This document shows positions 57,373-64,000 of a DNA stretch of 64,000 bases, piece after piece; positions within the stretch are counted from its first letter, which is position 1, and each line of letters starts with the position of its first letter. Source of the DNA: Salinibacterium sp. PAMC 21357 (GTDB lineage Bacteria; Actinomycetota; Actinomycetes; Actinomycetales; Microbacteriaceae). The stretch lies in NCBI RefSeq assembly GCF_000247645.1, contig NZ_AHWA01000004.1, positions 248,001 to 312,000 of the forward strand. Reading direction: 5' to 3'. The notes below the pieces were generated by a model. The model was not told the DNA's origin. It saw only the letters and a program-made list of their open reading frames with translations, and did not search any database. The position numbers and the translations under genes are program-made.

Positions 57373-58070
57373 ATGAAAACGCCCATCATCCGAGTCAAGG
57401 ATGTCCACAAGTCCTACGGCCGCGGCCCCAACCGTTTCGATGCCCTCAAGGGCGTCTCCTTCGACATCAACGAAGGCGAAAGCATTGCCATCATCGGCAA
57501 GAGTGGTTCTGGCAAGTCGACCCTCATGCACGTCCTCGCACTGCTCGATGCTCCGACATCCGGAAGCATTGAGCTTGAAGGCGTCGAGACGAGCACCCTC
57601 CACGGCAAGAGCCTCAACCAGGCGCGCAATAAGACGTTCGGGTTCGTGTTCCAGCAGTTCTTCCTCACCGCTAGCTCCTCGGTACTGGAGAACGTGATGT
57701 TGCCGATGAAGATTTCTGGCGTGAAGCGCAGCGAACGCAAGCAGCGCGCCCTCGCTGCCCTTGACAATTGGAAATGGCTGACAAAGCCGGTAACAAGGCA
57801 GTGAACCTGTCCGGTGGCCAGAAGCAGCGCTCGGTGATTGCTCGCGCTCTCGTCAACAACCCGCGCATCATCTTCGCTGATGAGCCCACGGGAAACCTCG
57901 ACACCGTCACGGGCGCTGTTGTCGAAGACATCCTCTTCAACTTGAACCGCGAACACGGCATCACCCTCATCGTTGTCACCCACGATGAAGAGTTGGCTGC
58001 TCGCTGCGACCGCCGCCTCTATATTCGCGATGGCCTGCTCGTTAACGACACCACGGAGGTGGCCGCATGA
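57373..58070 (+). CDS. MacB-like ABC transporter ATPase, frame broken near 57768
   Basis: The first frame has VHKSYGRGPNRFDALKGVSF, Walker A IGKSGSGKSTLMHVL, and the Q-loop FVFQQFFLT, then stops at TGA after VTRQ. A second frame continues from MADKAGNKAVNLSGGQKQR (signature) to ADEPTGNLD (Walker B) and VVTHDEE. One extra T in TT at 57768-57769 yields ALDNLEMADKAG and a 232-residue ATPase. So it is one gene with a missing base. It energises export with the permease that follows (ATGA overlap). Start at the ATG at 57373, with GAGG about 12 bases before it. Confidence 0.88.
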
Positions 58071-59376
58071 AAACCCTCGACCTCTTCACTACCGCGGTAG
58101 CAAATACTTTCCGCTCCAAAACTCGAACGATCCTGACCATTCTGGCGATCTTCGTGGGAGCATTTACGCTCACCATCACCAACGGTTTAGGTACCGGAAT
58201 CAACCAGTACATCGACGACACCGTCACCTCGATCGGCGCCGAAGATGTCATGACCGTCTCCGTGACGCCGGATGCCGACAGCGGCTTCGGCCCCGCCTCA
58301 GGGCCCACCGAATACGACCCTGATGCGGTCTCCAGCGGCGGATTCGGCCCCAACGAGGGCGGAACCGTTGTTGCGCTGACCCCCGACGATCTCGACGCGA
58401 TCGCCGAAGTCGACGGTGTGCTGAGCGTGGAGGCGACCAAGTCGATCACGCCCGACTGGATCCAGTACGGCGGCGGCACCCAGTACGTCACCTCCGTCGG
58501 TGGACTCGTTACCGGCCAGAGCGTACAGCTTGCTGCCGGTGCAGAACCGGATGCTGCCTCCGACGCGTTCGAGCTCGACCTCCCTATCTCCTTCGTCGAG
58601 CCTTTGGGCTTCGCGGATGCTGATGCGGCCGTTGGCGAAACCCTCACGATCGCCATCACCGATGCCGAGCGCACCCAGCACCTCGTGGCTGCCACCATCG
58701 TGGGTGTCGCTGAAGAAAGTGTCGCCGCTCCGGGCGCTGGCGGTCTCGTCGTGAACGCTGCCCTCACCGACAGCCTCTACGACACCCAAAACATCGGCCT
58801 GCCGGATGACCAGCTGGAGCGCTACGCCGAGGCGAGCATCCGCTTCGATCCCGCCGCCACCGATGCTGACGTGACCGCGTTGAAAGACGATCTTGCGGAT
58901 GCCGGTTACACCGGTACGACGGTTGCCGACCAGCTGGCACGGTGAAGACGGTCATTGATGCCATCGTTCTCGTGCTGAACGCCTTCGCCATCATCGCTCT
59001 GCTCGCCGCCAGCTTCGGAATCGTGAACACCCTGTTCATGTCGGTGCAGGAACGCACCCGTGAAATCGGTCTCATGAAGGCGATGGGAATGGGCAGCGGA
59101 AAGATCTTCGGACTCTTCAGCCTCGAAGCCGTGTTCATCGGGTTCCTCGGAAGCGCAATCGGCGCCGGAATCGGAATGCTCGCGGGAACCGCCATCAGTT
59201 CGGTGCTCTCCGGAGCGGTGCTCGCGGACCTCCCCGGATTGACCCTGATCGCGTTCGACCCGCTCTCGATCAGCGTAATCATCCTGGTCGTCATGGGCAT
59301 CGCGTTCTTAGCTGGCACCCTGCCCGCGGCCCGCGCCGCTAAGGCCGACCCTGTGGAGTCTTTGCGCTACGAGTAA
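58067..59376 (+). CDS. MacB/FtsX-like ABC transporter permease, frame broken near 58936
   Basis: The first frame has one N-terminal helix (RTILTILAIFVGAFTLTITNGLG) and a large extracytoplasmic MacB periplasmic-core domain; it stops after DQLAR. A second frame continues from VKTVIDAIVLVLNAFAIIALL through NTLFMSVQERTREIGLMKAMG and three helices to ADPVESLRYE, the FtsX domain. An extra G in GG at 58936-58937 joins them as DQLGTVKTVIDA, giving 436 residues, so this is one permease with a missing base. With the ATPase it exports a peptide or lipid-type substrate. Its end overlaps a convergent gene by 38 bp. Confidence 0.88.
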
Positions 59377-59758
59377 GGAGCGCCACCGCGAGGCCGCCGA
59401 TTAGTGCGAAGCCCTGAGCAACGACGGCGATTACCTTGTCGGAGTACCAGACAGGTTCGTAGATGACGGGAAACCCGATTGCGCTCAAGTCCAAAGGAAC
59501 ATAAACCGATGCCACCAAGAGTGCGAGGCCGCCCGCCGCGATCACCGCAACCACTAACCCGGTCCACCAGCGGTACACCGCCAGGATCAGGACGGCCGCG
59601 AGGATATTCACCACGCCCTGGATGCGGAATAGTGCACCCTGGCTAACGAGCGAGCCGACAATGGCATCGAACGGAGTCGCTAGAACGAAGTGCACGTAGG
59701 CGTTAACCAGCAACGCGAGTGCAATCCAAATCCGCGCCGCAATACTGAAAATCTTCAT
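59339..59758 (-). CDS. Four-helix membrane protein
   Basis: A 139-residue protein with four helices (about residues 7-27, 45-62, 65-86 and 108-128), starting IFSIAARIWIALALLVNAYVHF. The first helix ends in an HF dipeptide, and an acidic loop (YEPVWYSDKV) precedes the last helix, features of DoxX-like small membrane proteins, but I cannot assign it firmly. It overlaps the permease end tail to tail. A strong hairpin lies 41 bp upstream of its start. Confidence 0.75.
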   Translation of the reverse strand: MKIFSIAARIWIALALLVNAYVHFVLATPFDAIVGSLVSQGALFRIQGVVNILAAVLILAVYRWWTGLVVAVIAAGGLALLVASVYVPLDLSAIGFPVIYEPVWYSDKVIAVVAQGFALIGGLAVALLTRSAKTPQGRP

Positions 59759-59798
59759 GTACTTGCCCTTTCCCTCAACAACTTCCCGGAAACGCTGA

Positions 59799-59835
59799 AA
59801 CCGGCGGGGAGCGATTCGTTCGCTCCCCGCCGGTT
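59799..59835 (-). terminator. Rho-independent terminator of the lipoprotein gene
   Basis: ACCGGCGGGGAGCG (59800-59813) pairs perfectly with CGCTCCCCGCCGGT (59821-59834) around a 7-nt loop, extendable by one A-T pair on each side. On the minus strand it is followed by TTTCAGC and lies 17 bp beyond the lipoprotein stop. Confidence 0.85.
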
Positions 59836-59851
59836 CATTCGTGCTGTGGTT

Positions 59852-60523
59852 TTACTGAATACCCTTGTTGGCTGCAATTCCGCCAGCGAGAGCTGTTGCC
59901 GTCATCGGCATGTGTCCAGCAGCTTCCTTCAGCAGTGCGAAGTAGGCAGGGTCACCGGCGATGTTGGCGTCAATTGCCGCGACGAGCGAAGTGGCGTGCA
60001 TCTCGAGCTCAGCCTGCACTGCCTCAGCTGGCAGTTCAGGAACAACAGAGTTGATCAGCTGGCCGAACGACACTGCGTAGCCACCCAAGTCTGACATTGC
60101 CTGTTCGATGCCAGCCTCGTCACCGGTTGCCTTAGCGACCGCGTAGTTCACGAAGAACGGGATGTGTGAACGCCATGAGTCGAGGAAAGGCTGCTCAGCG
60201 TCGGGGTAGGCCGAGCCCACGAGGGCTGCGATCTCGACCGAGTTGCTGTCGAGTGTCTCGACTGCTCCGGCAACATCTGCCGTCGTAAGGTCGCCACCAT
60301 CGGCGAGCGCCTGGTCAATTGCTGCACCGGCGAGGTAGACGTGGTCAGCGAGCAGGGCGGTTAGCGATGCACGCAATGCGGAGCCGTCGCTGTTTACGGT
60401 GTCCACGACCATCGAAGAGCTGCTCTCGTCAGTGGCGGCCGGAGCCTCTGTAGCTGCTGAGCAGCCCGTAAGTGTGAGTGCCGCTGCGAGTCCGAGACCG
60501 GTGATTGCTGTGAGTTTACGCAT
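59852..60523 (-). CDS. Predicted lipoprotein with repeated His-containing helical motif
   Basis: A 223-residue exported lipoprotein: signal peptide LTAITGLGLAAALTLTGC with the lipobox cysteine at residue 21, a Ser/Ala linker, then an all-helical domain. The domain looks like two related helical hairpins: LLADHVYLAGAAIDQAL and SWRSHIPFFVNYAV in the first half, and EMHATSLVAAIDANI and AAGHMPMTATALAGGI in the second. Four histidines and nearby methionines suggest metal binding, and a copper-type cupredoxin gene lies upstream. No family recognised. Confidence 0.8.
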   Translation of the reverse strand: MRKLTAITGLGLAAALTLTGCSAATEAPAATDESSSSMVVDTVNSDGSALRASLTALLADHVYLAGAAIDQALADGGDLTTADVAGAVETLDSNSVEIAALVGSAYPDAEQPFLDSWRSHIPFFVNYAVAKATGDEAGIEQAMSDLGGYAVSFGQLINSVVPELPAEAVQAELEMHATSLVAAIDANIAGDPAYFALLKEAAGHMPMTATALAGGIAANKGIQ

Positions 60524-60589
60524 TGTTTCTTCTCCTTGTTGATGTTTTGTTGGTGGTGCGTCGTGTTGTGAGTTGTGTCGTGCTGGTTC

Positions 60590-61057
60590 TTACGGTTCGA
60601 CCGTGACGGTTGCGTTCATGGTCAAGTGCGGTTGGCAGTAGTACGAGTACTCGCCGGGTTCGTCGAAGGTGTAAGAGAACGTGTCGCCCTCTTGGCCCTT
60701 GGGAGCTAGGTCGTGGTCAAAGAGGCCGTCGGGTGTTTGCGTACCGCGGAGACCCGTTGACTCGTTGACGTCACCCCAGGCTCCGGAGGTCACGGTGTGG
60801 CCGATGGTCTCGCCGTTTTGCCACGTAACCGTCGTGCCGACCTTGACGGTGAGGTCCTTCGGCATGAACTTCAGGCCGATCGTCGTAACAACGTTTTCGC
60901 CGGCTTCGACAGATTGTTCGGTCCCGCTCGTCTCAGACGGCGTCGTTGCAGACGGTTGAGAACCTGCGCATCCCGAAAGCGCAATGAGAAGTGCTGGCAA
61001 GATGAGCGCACCTGCGAGGGTGGCTTTCGGTGCCCGAAATGTTCTGGTGAGTGACAT
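60590..61057 (-). CDS. Plastocyanin/azurin-like copper-binding lipoprotein
   Basis: A 155-residue protein: a signal peptide ending in the lipobox LSGC, a Ser/Thr/Glu linker, then a cupredoxin domain. The copper ligands are visible as His in IGHTVTSGAW, and Cys, His and Met in YYCQPHLTMNATV, the standard type 1 set. It would sit on the outer face of the membrane carrying electrons or copper. Start taken at the ATG at 61057; longer in-frame extensions to 61279 lack a signal peptide. The His-rich lipoprotein is 66 bp downstream. Confidence 0.92.
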   Translation of the reverse strand: MSLTRTFRAPKATLAGALILPALLIALSGCAGSQPSATTPSETSGTEQSVEAGENVVTTIGLKFMPKDLTVKVGTTVTWQNGETIGHTVTSGAWGDVNESTGLRGTQTPDGLFDHDLAPKGQEGDTFSYTFDEPGEYSYYCQPHLTMNATVTVEP

Positions 61058-61371
61058 GTAGATGATTCGGTACCCAGGGCAAATTGGTTTGGTATCAATT
61101 TCTGAGCACGAAAAAACGGACCACGAGAGGGGGCTCGAAGGCAGAACCCCGCTCAGGCACACACCGCTGGACGAATTTGCCGCGCGGGCTAGCCGACGAC
61201 GCGTCGCGCCCAGTGTCAATATCCCGATCTTCAACGGCATCGACACGCCGACTCCTGCGGCGCTCGGCCTCCACGCCACATTCGCGCTATTAGACGCGGG
61301 AGAGTTCGCTCCGTGGCCAGGTTGCTTCTACCGAACAAGACTCCGGGACACGATGGAATCGCTCGATTTGA
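61058..61371. other. Gene-free stretch between PASTA and cupredoxin genes
   Basis: About 314 bp without a frame I would accept as coding. Frames exist on both strands but lack ribosome sites and family features. It probably carries the promoter of the cupredoxin gene; I see no clear -35/-10 pair. Confidence 0.5.
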
Positions 61372-62808
61372 CTACTCGCAGCCAATCCCATCCCTGTCAC
61401 GATCCAAATGGGTGCCGTAGCCGGGGTCCCCTCGGTACACAGGGGCCGCGCCGGCCGCCCGCGCGGCGGTGCAATTCTTGTAGTAGGCGCTAGGCGCGTA
61501 CACGCGTGGCTGTTCAGAATAGTGCGACACGCTCTGCGTCGACGTCGCAATGGTGCCTGCGGGTATCGACTGTGAGACAACCACGCCATATCCCGACCCT
61601 GACCCAGCAATGCCCGCTTCGGTAAGCACTGCGTTCGCTGTCGCCTGGTCCAGACCGACGATGTTGGGCACTAGGAGTTCTGCGACGCACGTAATTGCGG
61701 TTCCGAGCGGTACAGGAGCGCCTGCGCCGGGAACTTGGCGCGTGACGGTTCCGCTTCCGCTGCAATCTGATTTCAGACGTGCCCCTTCGAGGCCAGCCGT
61801 CGCCGGCGTCGCGGTCGCGGTCCCGGTCGAAGATGCTCCTGGGACGTGATGCAGGCCGATGAGATTCGGCATCGGGGTACTGGGCCATTCCACATCTAAA
61901 CTCACAGTCGAGCCGCAGAGCGTTGGGTGTCCGACAGCCGGTACCAGGCTTCGCACTTGCCAAGCTCTGGTCTCCAGAGCCGAGGGCAATGCCTTTCCTG
62001 AGATCAGCGCAGGATCCGGCGTGAACGTCGCGGTCACGCGGTGGCCCAGTCTACAGCCGTCAGCTGTCTGTTCGAATGCACTCAGCGCCTGACCAAGCTC
62101 GCTTCCGATCGGGGTGGGCACTGTGGTTAGCGGCACTGTGATCGCCAGGCCAACTATCGATGACGACCCATACATCGCCAATGCCCTTTGGTTTTGATTG
62201 CAGACGACCCAATCATCGCCGGGTGTCCTCTTTGCATCTGTAAGGACACCGGCAGTGACGTCGTAGGTAAATCCTGTTTCCTTCGTGAGTTGGTCCGAAA
62301 TCAATGCCGCTTCGCCGCCGGAGAAATCCTTCGGCACACACCACGTCGAAAGTGTTTCGTCATGGAAGCAACTACTCTCAAGCAACTCCCGTGCTTCTGC
62401 GACCGACATACCGACCACATCAGGAACCAGTCGCTTGTCGGGCTCGACCGTCAAAGCGATGACGGTGTCGTCCGGAACAACACGCGTTCCGGCGGGAACT
62501 TTCTGCGCGGAAACCACATAACAGCTCTGGCTGATCGTCTCGTCTGGCGCTTTGCCTTCGTCTACGCCGAGCCCAAGACTCTCAAGCGCCGCAATACTCC
62601 CGGGCCACGAGGCTCCGACGAGGTCAGGGATATTGACACGCGTCGAGTCCCAAGTCGCATAGCCGCCCAAGGCGCCGGAAAGTGCGAGTACTGGCACCAT
62701 CACGACAACCGGGATGAAAAGCTTCCCGCGACGGAATCGCACCCCTTGCAAGGCGGCCATAGACAGCAGCGCATCCAACCCTGCTTTATTGAAGTTTCGC
62801 AACGCCAT
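61372..62808 (-). CDS. PASTA-domain membrane protein with C-terminal excalibur domain
   Basis: A 478-residue type II membrane protein: about 30 cytoplasmic residues, one helix (IPVVVMVPVLALSGALGGYA), then PASTA-like repeats: VNIPDLVGASWPGSIAALESL, LVPDVVGMSVAEARELLES, MPNLIGLHHVPG and LVPNIVGLDQATANAVL. It ends in an excalibur domain: YYKNCTAARAAGAAPVY and the DRDRDGIGCE calcium-type loop with cysteines. PASTA domains bind peptidoglycan or lipid II. No kinase domain is attached. A cell-wall-associated role is likely. Confidence 0.88.
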   Translation of the reverse strand: MALRNFNKAGLDALLSMAALQGVRFRRGKLFIPVVVMVPVLALSGALGGYATWDSTRVNIPDLVGASWPGSIAALESLGLGVDEGKAPDETISQSCYVVSAQKVPAGTRVVPDDTVIALTVEPDKRLVPDVVGMSVAEARELLESSCFHDETLSTWCVPKDFSGGEAALISDQLTKETGFTYDVTAGVLTDAKRTPGDDWVVCNQNQRALAMYGSSSIVGLAITVPLTTVPTPIGSELGQALSAFEQTADGCRLGHRVTATFTPDPALISGKALPSALETRAWQVRSLVPAVGHPTLCGSTVSLDVEWPSTPMPNLIGLHHVPGASSTGTATATPATAGLEGARLKSDCSGSGTVTRQVPGAGAPVPLGTAITCVAELLVPNIVGLDQATANAVLTEAGIAGSGSGYGVVVSQSIPAGTIATSTQSVSHYSEQPRVYAPSAYYKNCTAARAAGAAPVYRGDPGYGTHLDRDRDGIGCE

Positions 62809-62822
62809 TCTCGAAGTATGCC

Positions 62823-63535
62823 CTAAAACAACATCGTCACACAGTAGGCAGCGAGAAACCGTCCAGGTACGCCACCCGCCCCTCTCTGAATTGCTCTGGG
62901 AATCGTGTCCCTAGCTTTCCACTTGGGAAGCGGCCGCTTTTACCGCTGATTCGAGCTCAGCGTGTTTCGCGTGTTTGGCGTCGATCGAGGGCAGCCTAGT
63001 TGACTCTTTTGTCCTGCCCTACGAGCTAGTCACCTTGACGATGTGGAGTTTCGAGTCGCGCTGGAAGACTGCGAGGCGCTCCAAGAGCGTTCTATTCTGA
63101 GCTCCGAGCCCGCGCGGTGGCGCTGTGAAGCAGGCGGGCAGGTAGACAGTTAGGCAGTGGCAAATCTGTCACCACAACCGCAACTGAGATCGGGATAAGG
63201 CATTCGTGTGGACATAACTGGATCCGTCAAGATCAAGTGAATCAGGGGGTACCGGTCCACGGTCACAACAGCAGAAAGCGCCGAGTTGCGACGAGCTCGA
63301 AAAAGGATCCGCCTGCGCGAGTCGGAGGTCGAGATCCTCACGACGGCCCCCGTGCTTCCGGCGGAGGATAAGCCACGCCCACCGGGGTTCGTCCGTTTTC
63401 ACAAATGGAAGGTGCGTCTACAGCCGCGGCGTTCAACGACACGAAACGGTTGTCGATCGCAGCCGATGCGCTTGAGGATCAGTCTGATAGCCAGAACCCC
63501 GGCGTTTCCTCGGGAAACGCGACACTGGACAATTG
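62823..63535. other. Gene-free stretch beside tRNA-Arg
   Basis: About 710 bp with only short, unconvincing frames on both strands. None has a ribosome site or family resemblance. It could be the eroded remains of an element once inserted at the tRNA gene, but I see no repeat of the tRNA end or any integrase. Confidence 0.45.
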
Positions 63536-63607
63536 TGCCCCTGGAGGGATTCGAACCCCCAACCTGCTCCTTAGGACGGAGTTGCTCTTCCGTTGAGCTA
63601 CAGAGGC
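63536..63607 (-). tRNA. tRNA-Arg (anticodon CCT)
   Basis: The minus strand gives acceptor GCCTCTG paired with CAGGGGC, the anticodon loop GTCCTAA (CCT reads AGG), and the T-arm GGGGG-TTCGAAT-CCCTC. The anticodon stem has an A-C mismatch at 27-43. CCA is not encoded. Confidence 0.93.
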
Positions 63608-63740
63608 TGGCGATACGAGTGTAGTCGAGTCGCGACCTAGAGGCCGGAGACATTCGGTTCGACGTTACGGCGCATGGCGACGGCTGCGCCGACGAACGGC
63701 GGGACCGTGACGTGCAGAGCGATTTCAGGTCGGGCTTGAG

Positions 63741-64000
63741 CTACTGCCCGGGTGGGTAGAGGAACGCCTCGACGGCCGTAGCAGCAAGCACGCGCTGGCT
63801 GTAAACACGGTTCACGTAGTTGTACTCTTCAAGCAAAACAGTGCCATCGGCGTTAATTGCTTTGACATAGGCAACGTGGTTGTCCCAGCCGAACCAGGCA
63901 ACAGAACCCACAACGGGTGTTGCACTAACGGTCCACCCGTGGGCATCCCACGCAGATTTCCACTGCGAAGCGTTTCCACCGTTAGGGGTGAGGTCAGACC
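63741..64000 (-). CDS. CHAP-domain cell-wall hydrolase, C-terminal part (runs off window)
   Basis: The last 85 codons of a gene entering from the right edge. NASQWKSAWDAHGW, VVGSVAWFGWDNHVAYVKAI and VLLEEYNYVNRVY are the central and C-terminal parts of a CHAP amidase/peptidase domain, with the catalytic His (DNHVAYV) and the Glu/Asn region; the catalytic Cys lies outside the window. Such enzymes cut peptidoglycan and are usually secreted. It ends FLYPPGQ, with nothing after the domain. The tRNA-Arg gene lies downstream on the same strand. Confidence 0.9.
   Translation of the reverse strand, partial: SDLTPNGGNASQWKSAWDAHGWTVSATPVVGSVAWFGWDNHVAYVKAINADGTVLLEEYNYVNRVYSQRVLAATAVEAFLYPPGQ

Noticed and set aside
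62823-63535. An integrated element next to tRNA-Arg.
   Set aside because: No integrase, no attachment-site duplication of the tRNA end and no recognisable gene remnant are visible.
63286-63624. A plus-strand frame spanning the gene-free region and the tRNA-Arg antisense.
   Set aside because: It runs through a tRNA gene and has no ribosome site or motif.

Overview
The window is chromosomal DNA from a high-GC Gram-positive actinobacterium. A WhiB regulator, an AccE-type acyl-CoA carboxylase epsilon subunit, LCP, excalibur and PASTA proteins, frequent GTG starts and NarL-type two-component pairs all point that way. The gene content and the helicase with an MTES_1575-like tail suggest Microbacteriaceae; that placement is inference. 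I see no insertion sequence, prophage, CRISPR array or plasmid gene.

Layout. 1-26 kb is a large cell-surface polysaccharide locus around a whiB2-like gene. It holds two GDP-mannose 4,6-dehydratase-family genes, a Wzx flippase, manA, two O-antigen-ligase/polymerase genes, galE, an orphan sugar N-acetyltransferase, a GT2/DUF2304 pair, two DUF2142 membrane proteins, four further glycosyltransferases, a complete rmlA-B-C-D set and an LCP ligase. An acyl-CoA dehydrogenase gene sits inside it. 26-40 kb is a conserved actinobacterial block matching the Mycobacterium order purE-purK-gtrA-PH-birA-accD-accE-maf-accA, with ugd and a three-gene two-component operon plus an RNA methyltransferase added. 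40-44 kb carries tRNA-Ala and the rimJ-galU-5-FCL-fmdB-mscL block. 44-55 kb holds an SF1-type helicase-like protein with lost catalytic residues, a helical membrane protein, a HesB-like protein, nhaA, pdxH, amt and an SDR gene. 55-64 kb has a two-component system divergent from a MacB-like ABC exporter, two metal-type lipoproteins, a PASTA/excalibur protein, tRNA-Arg and the end of a CHAP hydrolase.

How they work together. manA and gmd feed GDP-deoxyhexoses, rmlABCD makes dTDP-L-rhamnose, and galU/galE/ugd supply UDP-glucose, UDP-galactose and UDP-glucuronate. The glycosyltransferases build repeat units, Wzx/Wzy-type proteins flip and polymerise or ligate them, and the LCP enzyme probably anchors the glycan to the wall.

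Main observations. (1) Six genes are each interrupted by exactly one missing base in a short homopolymer, which looks like a sequence-quality artefact. (2) The 1265-residue helicase-like protein lacks the Walker A lysine and Walker B glutamate. (3) The accE/kinase intergenic region encodes what looks like an unassigned structured small RNA. (4) A GlnR-like box lies upstream of amt. (5) A palindrome sits on the whiB promoter.
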